A stretch of 64,000 bases of DNA from Agriotes lineatus (lineage: Eukaryota > Arthropoda > Insecta > Coleoptera > Elateridae), in NCBI GenBank assembly GCA_940337035.1, contig CALNHX010003611.1, positions 81,720 through 145,719 on the forward strand, read 5' to 3'. Each line of letters starts with the position of its first letter. Within the stretch, counting starts at the first letter, position 1. Shown piece after piece: positions 1 to 10,935 of the stretch. A model generated the notes under the pieces. That model worked only from the letters and a program-made list of their open reading frames with translations. It did not search any database and was not told the DNA's origin. Position numbers and translations under genes: made by a program.

Positions 1-1
1 T

Positions 2-1021
2 AATTCGCCTATGTCCTAACGCAGTTGTAGTCTTTGACGGTTACGCAGTTAGGCGCAATACGAAAAATGCAGAAAGATATCGACGTTCTAGCTAGAGTAC
101 ATGTATCCAGTGATGTAATTTTTGATGAAGCGATCATTCCACCTGTTTCGCAAGAAAAATTCTTGTCGAGCGATACTAAGGGAATTTAATTTCCATGTTA
201 AGTACGAAGTCTGAGAGAACAAAATTACACAGCATAGCAGACAGCCATCGACATGTCAAAGGCGAGAGATCAAGTCACATTTTTTTGCTAGAACCAGCCA
301 GAGGAAAAGTTGCGAAAACGCTGTATTCGACGGGAAGCCTGAAATACAAGGAAGCTGTTGCGAAGAACATTTTGTTTTTACATGCAATCAGTGGTTGTGA
401 CACAACTTTTACCCTTTTTAAGCAAGGGAAATTGAGGTTGCTCAGTCTCCTCTATACAAACAACTCTTTGCTTGAGACTATAGCAATCTTTCAAAAACTC
501 GAAGCAAATGTGGATACTCTCGCTGCAGCTGGTGTAGCGTTTTATTGGCACTGTATGGTGGATCGTTTGAAAAGAACACATTGGATTAGCTTCTCTACCA
601 GCATTTTACGAAGTCTGTGTCCAAGAACAAATTTAATCTCGCGTCGCTGTCACGTACAAGAGATGCTGCAAGACAGCATTTTCTGCTAGTGTATCACCAA
701 GTCACGATGTGGTGTGGCAGAGGAAAAGATCCTAAGCAATCTCGCTGGCAGAAAAGGAGAAACGGACTATATACTGTTCGGGCTACGTCAGAAGCAACCC
801 CCGACGCCATTTTAAAATAAATATCCTGAAAATATAAAAAACACCTTGCAAGAGCGTATGGATGTCAAAAAACAGGTTTACAATTCTTAGTGCTGTGTCT
901 ATATTGTAAAGGGACAGCATGTGAAAACATTCCCGATTCGGTAGTCGATTCTGATCCCGAAGACCCAAACGGGGCGGATGACGACTTTGATTCGTTGGAG
1001 TGGATGTTGGAGGAAACGTGA
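2..1021 (+). pseudogene. Decayed copy of a repetitive insect ORF family (HAISGCDTT motif)
   Basis: Translated pieces in shifting frames follow one protein: VVVFDGY near 29-49, a piece with VIFDEAIIPPVSQEKFLSSD near 115-175, the motif FLHAISGCDTTFTLFKQGK near 370-430, then NLASLSRTRDAARQH near 630-675, and an acidic tail ending DDFDSLEWMLEET with a TGA at 1019-1021. From memory this order matches multi-copy uncharacterised insect ORFs that carry an HAxSGCDTTS motif; the function of that family is not known to me. Several stop codons and frame changes show that this copy is dead. The 5' end lies outside the window. No terminal repeats were seen, so the mobile class is not assigned. Confidence 0.6.
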
Positions 1022-1610
1022 GACAAACAAGATATGACAGATAGTAAACATGATGAACCAGTAACATCTCATAGTAAAAAACGGCAGAAACCGTGTATGT
1101 AAGTTTGGAGTATGGGTTGGGCCTACTGAGGATACCACGTTAAAAATAACACGCTGCTCAACTCTACCTTCTGGGTGGTGTGTAAACGAGTTGATAGACA
1201 ATGTTTTCATTACTTTACTACACTAAAGTACTTTAGGTAAGATAATGTAAGTATACAAATGCTGCTTATACGAGACTTAAAAAAATTCACCCTACTGTTC
1301 GGCCCTGTAACTCCGAAAGTATTGGTCTGACAAAAAAATTATAAAAGATATTTTGTACCAAATGTGATCCTCTTCAACTTTTCAGAAATGTTTTTTCTAA
1401 AATCTAGATAAACCGAGTTATACGCCAAAAACTGATTTTGGCCTCCATTTTTTTAAGATGGCGGCGTCGGCGGTCGCATGAGGTCGCAAACCCAAGGTCA
1501 TACTTAGGCCCACCAAGCATACAATCCTGCCAAGTTTCAAAACCCCTCAACCTTTTGCAACCAAAAAAGTATCTAGTGACTGGACTATAAGTAGTATTAA
1601 TAATATTTTT
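1022..1610. other. No gene seen; AT-rich non-coding repeat-like sequence
   Basis: No coding potential is visible. The part from about 1280 to 1560 has the look of an inter-element repeat, with a GC-rich run containing ATGGCGGCGTCGGCGG near 1459, but I find no terminal repeats or second copy in the window. Confidence 0.5.
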
Positions 1611-1906
1611 TCGACGACTGACATCGAAAGTAGATTTTTCTCACTGTCATTTGACAACAGAAAGTTGACGTTTGCCGCTGAGCGTGCGTTTTCATCTTTT
1701 TGCCGCTCGCCGAGCGTTTTGGGTTTCCTCGTGAACAAAATAGCTAGCCCCGTCCGAATGTTTCCTTGACAACGCCCGTCATTTGTGGAAATAATCGCGT
1801 CACATGTCATAGACTGCGCAAGTAATGTTAACTTGATTGTCAATTAATTTTTGCGATAAAATGAAATTTCATATTTTCCTTTAATAATATGCTCAGTCGT
1901 CGAAAA

Positions 1907-2043
1907 AATAGTATGTATATTTCGAGCTAAAAGTGCGCTTGTCGCTTTTGCATGATTGCTGGTTTCGACTTCGTCTCAACCAGCAATATTCATGCGCAAG
2001 CGGCAAGAATGCACTTTCAGCTCTTAACATACAATATACTATT
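1907..2043. repeat. Foldback element with apex CGACTTCGTC (first copy)
   Basis: The two halves are imperfect reverse complements: AATAGTATGTAT at the left pairs with ATACAATATACTATT at the right, and TTGCTGGTTT pairs with AACCAGCAA around the apex CGACTTCGTCT. Arms are about 60 bp. Confidence 0.8.
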
Positions 2044-2338
2044 CGACGACTGACATCGAAAGTAGATTTTTCTCACTGTCATTTGACAACAGAAAGTTGA
2101 CATTTGCCGCTGAGCGTGCGTTTTCATCTTTTTGCCGCTCGCCGAGCGTTTTGGGTTTCCGCGTGAACAAAATAGGTAGCCACGTCCTAATGTTTCCTTG
2201 ACAACGCCCGTCATTTGTGGAAATAATCGCGTCACATGTCATATAGACTGCGCGAGTAATGTTAACTTGATGTCAATTAATTTTTGCGATAAAACGAAAT
2301 TTGATATTTTCCATTAATAATATGCTCAGTCGTCGAAA

Positions 2339-2476
2339 AAATAGTTTGTATGTTTCGAGCTAAAAGTGCGCTTGCCGCTTTTGCATGATTGCTGGTTTCG
2401 ACTTCGTCTCAACCAGCAATATTCATGCGCAAGCGGCAAGAATGCACTTTCAGCTCTTAACATACAATATACTATT
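2339..2476. repeat. Foldback element with apex CGACTTCGTC (second copy)
   Basis: This is the copy of the preceding foldback in the second 432-bp unit, with the same apex and a few arm substitutions. Confidence 0.8.
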
Positions 2477-2899
2477 TTCTGCGACCACCACTGAAAGTAG
2501 GCCTTTTAGCGCTAGCTTTTTTCACTAAAAGTGCCGTTTTATAATTAGCGTGTTAAAATGAGATCAAATGTTTACTTTTAGCCCATGTGCTACAAGTGAA
2601 GTGAGGTTTTAGAACTACAATTTAGAACTGGAAGTGAGGTTGTAAAGTTATCCTAGTTACTTCTTGCGTTAGTGGTAAAACGTTTTTTTAAATAATTAAA
2701 GCGTTATGTAATAACTAAAGTCAGATGTGTAATATTATAATTACCTTTGATAACTGACTTTGACAGTACTGGCTCCACAAACATTCACCTGCGCGTCAAG
2801 GCCATTTCTTTATTCTGAACATAAATTATAACTGTCATAAATGCAAACCTTTGTTAAATTGACATTTATGGATTAATAACAGAAAATTTATGATCGTAG

Positions 2900-3014
2900 A
2901 AAAAATATTGTATGCAAACTGCTAAACGTGCTAAAAGTATTATTGCACTCACTTCGGCTTCGTTTCATAAACATTAACTTTTAGCACTTGTTGCATAAAT
3001 AGCTATTATTTTTT
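2900..3014. repeat. Foldback element with apex CTTCGGCTTCG
   Basis: GTGCTAAAAGT on the left pairs with ACTTTTAGCAC on the right, with flanking AAAAAATATTGTATGCA against TGCATAAATAGC. The apex reads CACTTCGGCTTCG. Confidence 0.65.
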
Positions 3015-4349
3015 ATTGTAGATGTAAGTTGTTGTGTGTGTGGTATGTTTGCATGCGGGGGAGCGTAATGTAAGTCGCGTGCGGCGCATTACCTCCGTTG
3101 CACTTCCCGCGAGGTATGAATGGTCCTCGACACCGAAAGGTAAAAGAGGCTATAGATTATGTATGTATTTTTTATTATAATTCGGTGGCGTGGTGAGTTT
3201 TCCAAAAAAAGTTTCTAAATTCGAATTATAACAAAGTTGTATTTTTTATATGGAACTCATAGTTAGCTGTGGCATTATGAGAAAGAGATTTTTTCCCATA
3301 TCACTACTTTATAGCAACAATTCACAATTTTTAATATTTCGTCTTTTCTAGTTGAAGGCTTGCGCCATTTAGAATATACGCGATTAATAAAGTTTTTGTG
3401 TTGTTACAATAGCACCGTTTGATTGACAGAATTAATCACGTTTGATTGTTGCTTAGAATATTATAGTGTCCTTCATACATTTGGACACATGGAAAATTTT
3501 ATTCTCCATTAAAACTTCTGCAGCTTCTCAAATTAAAAATCAACTTGCAAAAATTTAAATATCCTACTTGATATACGAGGGAGGTTCGAAATTTTGAAAA
3601 TGATTGAATAATAAAGTACCCTTATTTTTCAAAATTCACAAAAATGTGAATAGGAAATTATTAGATTTAGAGGAACAGTGGTTATAAAAGAAATTGTTTA
3701 TTTTATTATGGTCTACATTTTTTATTTGAACCTTTTTTATATCTGTATGGGTTACGAAATTATAAACAAAACACCAAAATTGAACCACCATTTTTCAATA
3801 TGACGGCTGTAGCACAGCTTCGATTTTGGGGACTTTTAGTATATTCCATAAAAAGGTTAATGCAACATCTCTACCACATTCCTGGCTTGTACTAAATTTT
3901 CAAGGTCAAAACCTATTTTGCTTGCACTAATGGCCAATAGAATAATGAGTTATTGCCGGTTCAACCAACCTTGCAAAATTGCCTCAGGCAACTTTTAAGT
4001 AAGTGGGGATTAATAGTTCAAATACTGAACATTTGTTGAGGGTCGGTTCAGGTAAAATTTAAAGATTTTCAAGTCTGGCAGTATAACTGCACTTTCATCA
4101 CATCAACAATTTCTTTAATGAACGTTATATTATGTAATATTAGAAAATGAAACTGAATTTCAACAATATTAAAAAATTGTTTAGCATATTCACCATAAAT
4201 CACAAATAATGGACGAATAGATATTGAAATCAATTTTATTGAAATAAAACATAAGTTTATTAACATAGTTAACGTACTTTCAAGTAAATATAATTATAGA
4301 TACGTTTACAAATATTGCCAATATACTTATAATAGCGCAATAGTATATT

Positions 4350-4468
4350 ATGATACGAGTTTTATAAGATGCATTTTGTAGCACGCACGGGTTTAGGGTA
4401 CGACGAGCGGAGCGAGGAGTGCCCTAAAGGAGTAAGTGCGACAAAATACCTTATAAACGAAATATCAT
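4350..4468. repeat. Foldback element with apex GAGCGGAGCGAGG
   Basis: ATGATACGAGTTTTATAAG at the left pairs imperfectly with CTTATAAACGAAATATCAT at the right. TTTAGGGTA pairs with TGCCCTAAA around the apex ACGAGCGGAGCGAGGAG. A second, shorter palindromic stretch with TTACGATACG and CGAGTATCGTAA lies just outside near 4548-4575. Confidence 0.75.
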
Positions 4469-5589
4469 AAAGTATTTTATCTACTTTGCACTTTTTTAAA
4501 CAAAAATTACTCTGTTTTTACTATTTTTATTATAGTATCGCTCTCGATTACGATACGTAAACGAGTATCGTAATAGTATCAGTACGAACAAAGTAGATAA
4601 TAGCTATTTATAAAATCTCTTAGGAAATGGTACTAATAAAACGTTAAGTACCTATATAATTCAAATTTATTCAGTAAAATATTGCGATGGTATTTAGCCG
4701 TCCACTCAACTCTAGTTGCAGTGCAAACAAATTATAAATCAAATCACAATAGCACAGAGTTGGGATAATTCACACAACTGTAAAATTTCACATAAATTGT
4801 CAGCCCGTAATTACATTGGCAAAAATGGCCAGTAGCATTGAGATTATTAGAACACATAGGCAAAGAAAGAAGCTCAATTTTCATAAGTTGGAATCATTAA
4901 TGTAATTTTAGCATAATATAAAAGGTTTGTGCGAAGTAAAGCTAAACCCATTTGAATAAAACTGGCACAGAAAGGTTCGAAATATGTTCAGTCTAAAAGA
5001 AGCGTAGAAATTAAAGTAATTAACATTTGGACAATTTTATGAGCATTTTAAAATAATAGGTAAGAATAAAAGGATCATAGATGGACTGTGCAGAATGCAT
5101 AAATCAGGCAAACAAAGAAATTACTACATGCTACAGCAAGATATGGGAATTGAGGAAAAGGAAGCAGCTTTAGTAGAAATTGCAGAAAAGAAAACCACAG
5201 AATATGAAACAAGAAGGATGTGAAAAACTAATCAGTGTAGTGGCGGAATGAACAATCAGTGAAGTTAAAAACAAACTAAGTGGCACAATAAGACAGTGAA
5301 AAATCCGAAATTCAAAGGACGATTATTTTAGTATTAAGGTTTTGTAAATATTTATAACTTAAGTTCAATTTAATTGTAAAAGTAATATTATTGTACTTGG
5401 TTGATTTCCTTGTTTAAATTTGTTAGATAGTGTTTTGTTTATAACGACCAGGATGGGTTGACAAATGAATAAATTCCTGAAGTGACAGCCAGTTTTTTTC
5501 TCTTCAAATAAATTAAGTTTTTATACAGTAAACATAAAATTAAATTGTTATAAAATATACCAGAGTGCTCAGAATTTTGAGGAGTACCA

Positions 5590-5940
5590 GCACAAATGAA
5601 GGTAGCAAAATCCACGTCGTGAAATTATTTTGCTTCGGCTACCCCCTTTGGACGTGAACGGCAGCGACTTCAGCTTCCGGACCAGCAAGAATCTACTACT
5701 GCAGGGATTCCGGAGCTTATGCGAGGGTTACCAGCCATTCAGCGAAGTAGGGACCACCAGCATCAGCCATCCCAACGACCAGGGGGCTCCAGCTTTCACA
5801 GCAGGCACCGGAGAGGGGTCCGTGTAAGCGGCCACGATCCTACAACTTGAGGTTAGTGCCTTCGAACGAATAACCGGTGTTAGAGAGTCGGAAAGTAGTA
5901 TCATACCTAAAGCACGACTCAAAGAAGCGGATTCCGTTCA
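5590..5940 (+). other. GC-rich island with short ORF, unrecognised
   Basis: Base composition rises sharply here compared with the AT-rich flanks. A 65-codon frame (5630-5827) without an ATG near its 5' end and overlapping frames on both strands are open. None resembles a family I know. The composition would fit a remnant of a retrotransposon gag or leader region, but this is only a guess. Confidence 0.25.
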
Positions 5941-6840
5941 ATTGTAATGTCCATGAGCAGCCCGTTATCCATGATCCGTATTAGAAATTGCCCATTTGAG
6001 GTTAGAAAAAACAAATGCATGTTAAGCGTCCTTTTGAAACAAATTAGTCGAGGTTTTAGCCTGAAACAAAAGAACCAAGTGACGCCGTTTGAAGGCGCGA
6101 TAATTTAAAAATTTATTCAATTTGCTCATTAATTCCTTTTGAAACTTAAATAAACTCGCGAGCTGTCAGCATAGTTCGAATTGTTTTGGCCAGTTAATTG
6201 GCAGAACAAGCAGCACTTGCTCGCTGCGTTTCAATTTCATTTCTATCCAGTGGCGTACCAGTCACATTGAAATTATAACAAATCAAGGATCCCAACCCCA
6301 TATGAGATATGAGTTTCATGTTTAATTTACTCAAGCTAGGAAATATAAAAGGTACAGATGAGTGAAATATAATTACAGGGCGTACTACCGTTTGTTGTAT
6401 TAATCAATAAAAAACTTAGAGATTGCTGTGGTATTTAATCAGCCAAAATTCGAATTGAATGAAACTAAGTATTGTGTAGTGACCGTATTTACTTTTATAA
6501 CATATTTAAATAATAATTAACTACAAATCAGAGTGTGCGGTTCATTACAATATATAAATGTTTACTAATCAACTAATTTTTACAAGAATTTTCATGGGTA
6601 GTATCATATTGTAGCAACAAAATATTAAAAGGGGTCGGTAAAACATGGACGGTATATTATTATGTTTTGTACAGTTTAAAGCGCACAGTAAAAAAAATTG
6701 CGGATGCACACTAATGTTAATAGAAATAATAACGTTTATTTCCAGACAAAAAATACGTCATACACAAAAATAAGAAGAATACCCTTGGAAATTCGAGGGC
6801 ACTCAGATGACCTTCAAGAAACGGAGAACCCTCACAACTT
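5941..6840. other. No gene seen
   Basis: The stretch is AT-rich and non-coding. No repeats, RNA genes or ORFs with family resemblance were recognised. Confidence 0.5.
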
Positions 6841-8183
6841 CCTTTTACAGTGTTCTTATAATTAGTCAAAAATTTCATTTTTAATTTTTAACTATTTGTC
6901 AAAAATTTTCAAAAATTACAAAGTCTACAAAAATGGTACAAAATATAGCGTTGGTTGAAGAGACAAATTTTTTCTAAAATTTTAAGGTAAATTCAAAAAT
7001 GTAATAATATACCGGGTGTTTTATTTAAAATAGGAGTTAATAAAAAAAACAGAAAAAAAACAAAAGAAACGCACTTTAGAAGTATTCAACTGGAAAATCA
7101 CCTATTTCACATCAATACACATTAAAAATGTAAAGTTTAAAACAAATCGTTAAAGCCGTTTTTAAAAAATCGAAAAAAACTGAAAAATCACAAGAGTAAA
7201 CACCTACTTCCGGTTATGAGATTTTCTTCAAAAGCTTGCTGTCTCATCTACATAGTACACAAAACTTATATATGAAGTTTCAACGCCATACCTCTTTTCA
7301 TTTTTGAGATATTCTGTTCACAGACAGACAGACACACACACAGACAGACAATGAAAAAAAATATGTTTTTTGGGTTCAGGGGACTCTAAAACGTGAAGAT
7401 CTGTTGAAAACTCAATTTCGAATTTTTGGGGTGAATCCAATACTTCCTTTATTGTAAAAGGAAGTAATAGTATATTTTATTTGAATTTGCACGGTACAAA
7501 TAATAATTGTTGAGTAACATTTGATTTACCGAATGGCTATTTGGGGTTAGATATTGTAATGTTTCTATTTGCACTAGTACTATTAGAAACTTTATTTATA
7601 TTTATATTTCCTTTTACAATAAAGGAAGTATTGGATTCACCCCAAATATTCTAAATTGAGTTTCCAACAGATCTTCACGTTTTAGAGTCCCCTGAACTCA
7701 AAAACCATATTTTTGTCCATTGGCCTGTCTGTCTGCCTGTGAACAAAATATCTCAAAATCGAAAAGAGGAATGGAGTTAAAACTTCGTATATACGTTTTG
7801 TGTACTATTTAGATGCGACCGCAAGCTTTTGAAGAATATCGATTAACCGGAAGTATGGTGTTTACTTTTGTGATTTTTCAGTTTTTAAATTTTTTACAAA
7901 AACGGCGTTAACGATTGTTTCAAACGTTACATTTTTAATGTGTATTGATGTGAGATAGGTGATTTTCGAGTTGAATACCTCTAAAATGGGTTTCTCTTTC
8001 TTTGTTTTTATGAACTCCTATTTTAAATAGGTATATTATTACATTTTTGAATTCAGCTTAACATTTGAGAAAATTTCTCTCTTTAACTAACGCTCTATTT
8101 TGTACGGTTCTTGTAGAATTTGTAATTTTTGACAAATGCTTAAAAATTAAAATTTTGGCTAATTATTAGATCACTGTAAAAGG
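6841..8183. mobile_element. Large inverted-repeat (foldback) element
   Basis: The left arm (6841 to about 7468) and right arm (about 7608 to 8183) are imperfect reverse complements along their whole length. CCTTTTACAGTG at 6841 pairs with CACTGTAAAAGG ending at 8183, and the inner ends meet at CTTCCTTTATTGTAAAAGG and CCTTTTACAATAAAGGAAG. Each arm holds a short CAGACA-type microsatellite (near 7323 and 7725) and the text AAAATAGGAGTT. The central loop is about 140 bp with no ORF. Arms differ by several percent, so this is an old element. I see no transposase and no clear target-site duplication. Confidence 0.85.
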
Positions 8184-8699
8184 CGGTCGTGTGCGTGTAT
8201 CACACCAGATTTTCTTTTTTGGAAAAACATCCTCTTCGCAGGAGAGGGGCGCTGGTAAATACTACATAACAGAATTATTTTGTTACAAGCCCGGCAAAGT
8301 AACTTTTTTTACTCTCATAATGGAAATCGAAAATACCTATTTACGAAAGAAGTAAATAATCAAAGACTTTATTGAACAAGTCTATCTTATGGCTGAGCTA
8401 GGCTAATAAAGAGGATGAGTTAATAAAGTTGGATTATGCATTAATTACATGCAAAGCTTTATGTTCCGCTGCTTTTTAACTTAAATTATAAATAAATATC
8501 TTGTAATAGTTATTTACGTGGCAAGCTTAAGCTACGGTTTCCTAGGAATGCGGTGCCGTCATATAGCGGCCGTAAAATTGCAGCGCTGACGTCAGGTAGC
8601 GTTGGTAGAAGAAAGCGGTCGTTGTTGCGGTGGACATTGCTGTAAAGTTAGAACAACGTAGTGACGCCGCGACAGTCTTTCGAGAAGTGTTTCAGCTTT
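8184..8699. other. No gene seen
   Basis: Non-coding. A somewhat GC-richer part near 8540-8690 contains ACGTCAGGTAGCG and ACGCCGCGACAG but no frame I can name. Confidence 0.45.
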
Positions 8700-9006
8700 G
8701 GTTGTGCGGGCCGCATGTAAGAAACTTATGATAATACAAACACTGAATGATGAACTCAAATGATCTCTTTATTAACAAAATACACCTAGTATAAAAAAAT
8801 ACAAAAAATAAAACACTCATTAATAGAAATACTATTAAAAAGACGGCGAAAGATATATGTGGAAAAAGATAATTTAATGAGAAATAGGGTACAATGAGGG
8901 ATACTGTAGGAATTTTTAAAAGTCAAAATGTAAAATATTTGAAGGGCCGTACAAGAATGTGTGGCGCGCCGCATGCGGCCCGCTGGCCGCCTGTTGCTCA
9001 TCCCTG
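8700..9006 (-). mobile_element. Possible non-autonomous hAT-like fragment
   Basis: Read on the minus strand the right end starts CAGGGATGAGCAACAGGCGG and continues with GCGGGCCGCATGCGGC. This resembles hAT (Charlie-type) termini that begin CAGGGGT and carry GGCCCGCGGGCC blocks. A weaker match to the same block, GCGGGCCGCATG, is at 8707-8718. I could not find an 8-bp target duplication, so the assignment is tentative. Confidence 0.35.
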
Positions 9007-9770
9007 ATCTAGACCTAGCATTATTAGTATATTTGGAAGATAGGGAGTAATCGAAAGACGAAAACCATAGTTTGTGCGTCGCCATCTGCATTGCAATGAG
9101 GAAAGTTTCAGGCAATGCTTTCGCTTAACAGCAGAATTGTTTGATTACGTACTGAATCACATAAGAGATGACTTAACTTCTTAACCATATAATAGACACA
9201 AAAAAACCTATATGTCCAGAAGAAAAGTTATGTCTACGTGTGAGATAAGTACACTGAATGTATGTTTAGCTGTAATATACAGAATCCGCCAAAAAGTCGG
9301 CATAATATGGGAATTTTTTATTTTTCAAAAAAACTTTTTACGTCAATATTTTGTGCTTGTCTAAAAACCTATTTAGCCCCTATCATATATACCGAATGAT
9401 TTTTACTTGTTTAGAAAATGGAGTGTTTCGAAATTGTCAAAATCCAAAAAGTGCTATTTTTCGGAAATTAAGTAAGATTTCAATGAGATTTTTTTAGAGT
9501 GTGTTATTTTTAGCTAACTGAACAATCTCAAGGCCAGAAAACACCTATTTTTTGAAAATAATTTAAATATAAAACTACACTCGCCGCTATGCACTAGACA
9601 CATCGTCAAAAAACGTTGCCTGAACTGTTTCTACCGTACTCGCCCACCGCTTCAAATGAGACGGCACCGCTCTATTACGTTCGCTGTGCCCTACCACTCT
9701 TTTGGAAGACACCTCCCTTATTATAGACGACACCGTTTTTCGTGATGTCACCCACAGTATTTTTACGGCC
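9007..9770. other. No gene confidently seen
   Basis: Mostly non-coding. Minus-strand frames near 9587-9772 continue past a likely splice donor of the neighbouring Mutator-like gene and probably represent its intron rather than protein. Confidence 0.4.
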
Positions 9771-9776
9771 ACTTAC

Positions 9777-10428
9777 AACTCCTGATGAAGCATTGTAGTT
9801 ATGACCATAAGACCGCTTTGACCATTCACCATCCAAAAAAACGGTTATATAAGGAGTACCATCCTGGTCAACGTGACCTAACTCAATAGCTCTATTTTTT
9901 TCATCTTGACCTGCTTGCTCCATTCCTAACCACAACTCATTAAACCAAACCTAAAATTAAATATAAACGTATAATTTTGAAATACAATATCCTTGCTGTG
10001 CAGTTTTTACCTTCTCCAACTCTTTTTCTTTGTTGTAAAATATGTGTTTATTAAAACACGGTATATCCATGCAGCTGAATGTTTCTTCTAAGTGCCCGTA
10101 TGCACTGCCTGTCGACAAAGTACCCCATACAGCACTAGTGTTAATCACACGTTTTTTTAAATTAGGATTTTCAGTAGCCTTAACAATTTCTATATCACAC
10201 ATAGTGCATTTAAATTCGATATGGCTAACTAGTCCTAGGCCTCTTCTTATTTCTCTCGAAACGTATAACATTCCACATGTACACACTTTTGAGTGTTGGT
10301 ACTGAAGTGTAATAGCCCATTTTAGCACATAGCCTAACTGTACAATTCTATTACCTGGAATGGACTTTTGACTATCCAGTTCTATAGGAAGTTCTGATTT
10401 TTTAATGTATAGTGAATGGTTCGTAATG
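9777..10428 (-). pseudogene. Fragment of a gene with a Mutator-like transposase domain, two exons
   Basis: The exon at 10428-10011 includes KWAITLQYQHSKVCTCG, a second CTMC pair, and INTSAVWGTLSTGSAYGHLE. After a 60-bp intron (10010-9951, GTAAAA to TTTTAG) the exon at 9950-9777 continues in phase with VWFNELWLGMEQAGQDEK, DGTPYITVFLDGEWSKRSYG and HNYNASSGV, and ends at a GTAAGT donor. The motifs AVWGT, DGTPY and KRSYGH are, to my knowledge, those of the insect multi-copy domain named Mutator-like transposase. No complete catalytic core or stop is visible, so this is an isolated fragment. A minus-strand frame at about 11420-11290 ending in a GTGAGA donor may be an upstream exon, but that is unproven. 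Confidence 0.6.
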
Positions 10429-10822
10429 CTAAATCATAATAAAAATATTACATATTTTATATAAATATTGCTTATGATTTTTTGACGCTGGAATCTTGAA
10501 AATTATTTTTAAAAACTAGAAAAGTAAACTGTGCGTAACGAGTCGAACTTATTTTTGTTATACAACAATTGCTTCAATGAATGACTAATAGTTATTTATT
10601 TACCAAGGGCGTAAGAATATTAGAGCCCAAGGTGTAGCTGCGGGCTTTAACACGACAAGGGCCATAAACGCTAGTTACGCACAAGGTACATACAGTATTT
10701 TATGTACAGACCGGAATATTCACAACTTAAACCAGGTTTTTAATTTTTATCGGTTTTGGTAGCCTACGATGTCATTGTTTGTCAAACTGACAAACAAGAC
10801 CCTGAGCGGGACGGAATAGCAT

Positions 10823-10935
10823 ATTACATAGCGAGGTGGGAAGTATTTCATTGCCATTGATATCTTGAGACGCAAAGCGTCGATGTTAACTTTATCTCGA
10901 GACAGGAATAAAACTTTTCACCGTGGTATGTATAC
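10823..10935. repeat. Foldback element with apex GACGCAAAGCGTC
   Basis: GGTGGGAAGTATTTCATT on the left pairs loosely with AATAAAACTTTTCACC on the right, and the centre carries a perfect short palindrome GACGCAAAGCGTC next to TATCTTGA and TCGAGA. The element is imperfect. Confidence 0.5.

Larger units (their letters stand above)
1611..2476. repeat. 432-bp tandem duplication (two units)
   Basis: TCGACGACTG begins at 1611 and again at 2043, a 432-bp period, and the two units match almost base for base across their length with scattered substitutions and small indels. Each unit starts with a stretch containing GCCGCTCGCCGAGCG and ends with a foldback. No protein is supported; open frames across both units are by-products of the duplication. 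Confidence 0.9.
2477..5589. other. No gene seen; AT-rich sequence with two foldbacks
   Basis: No ORF in this stretch has recognisable similarity. A short frame near 5040-5220 reads GLCRMHKSGKQRNYYMLQQD, which could be a protein remnant but I cannot assign it. Two foldbacks inside are listed separately. Confidence 0.5.

Noticed and set aside
1547..2242. Two similar minus-strand ORFs
   Set aside because: They exist only because the 432-bp unit is duplicated; no domain and poor codon signal.
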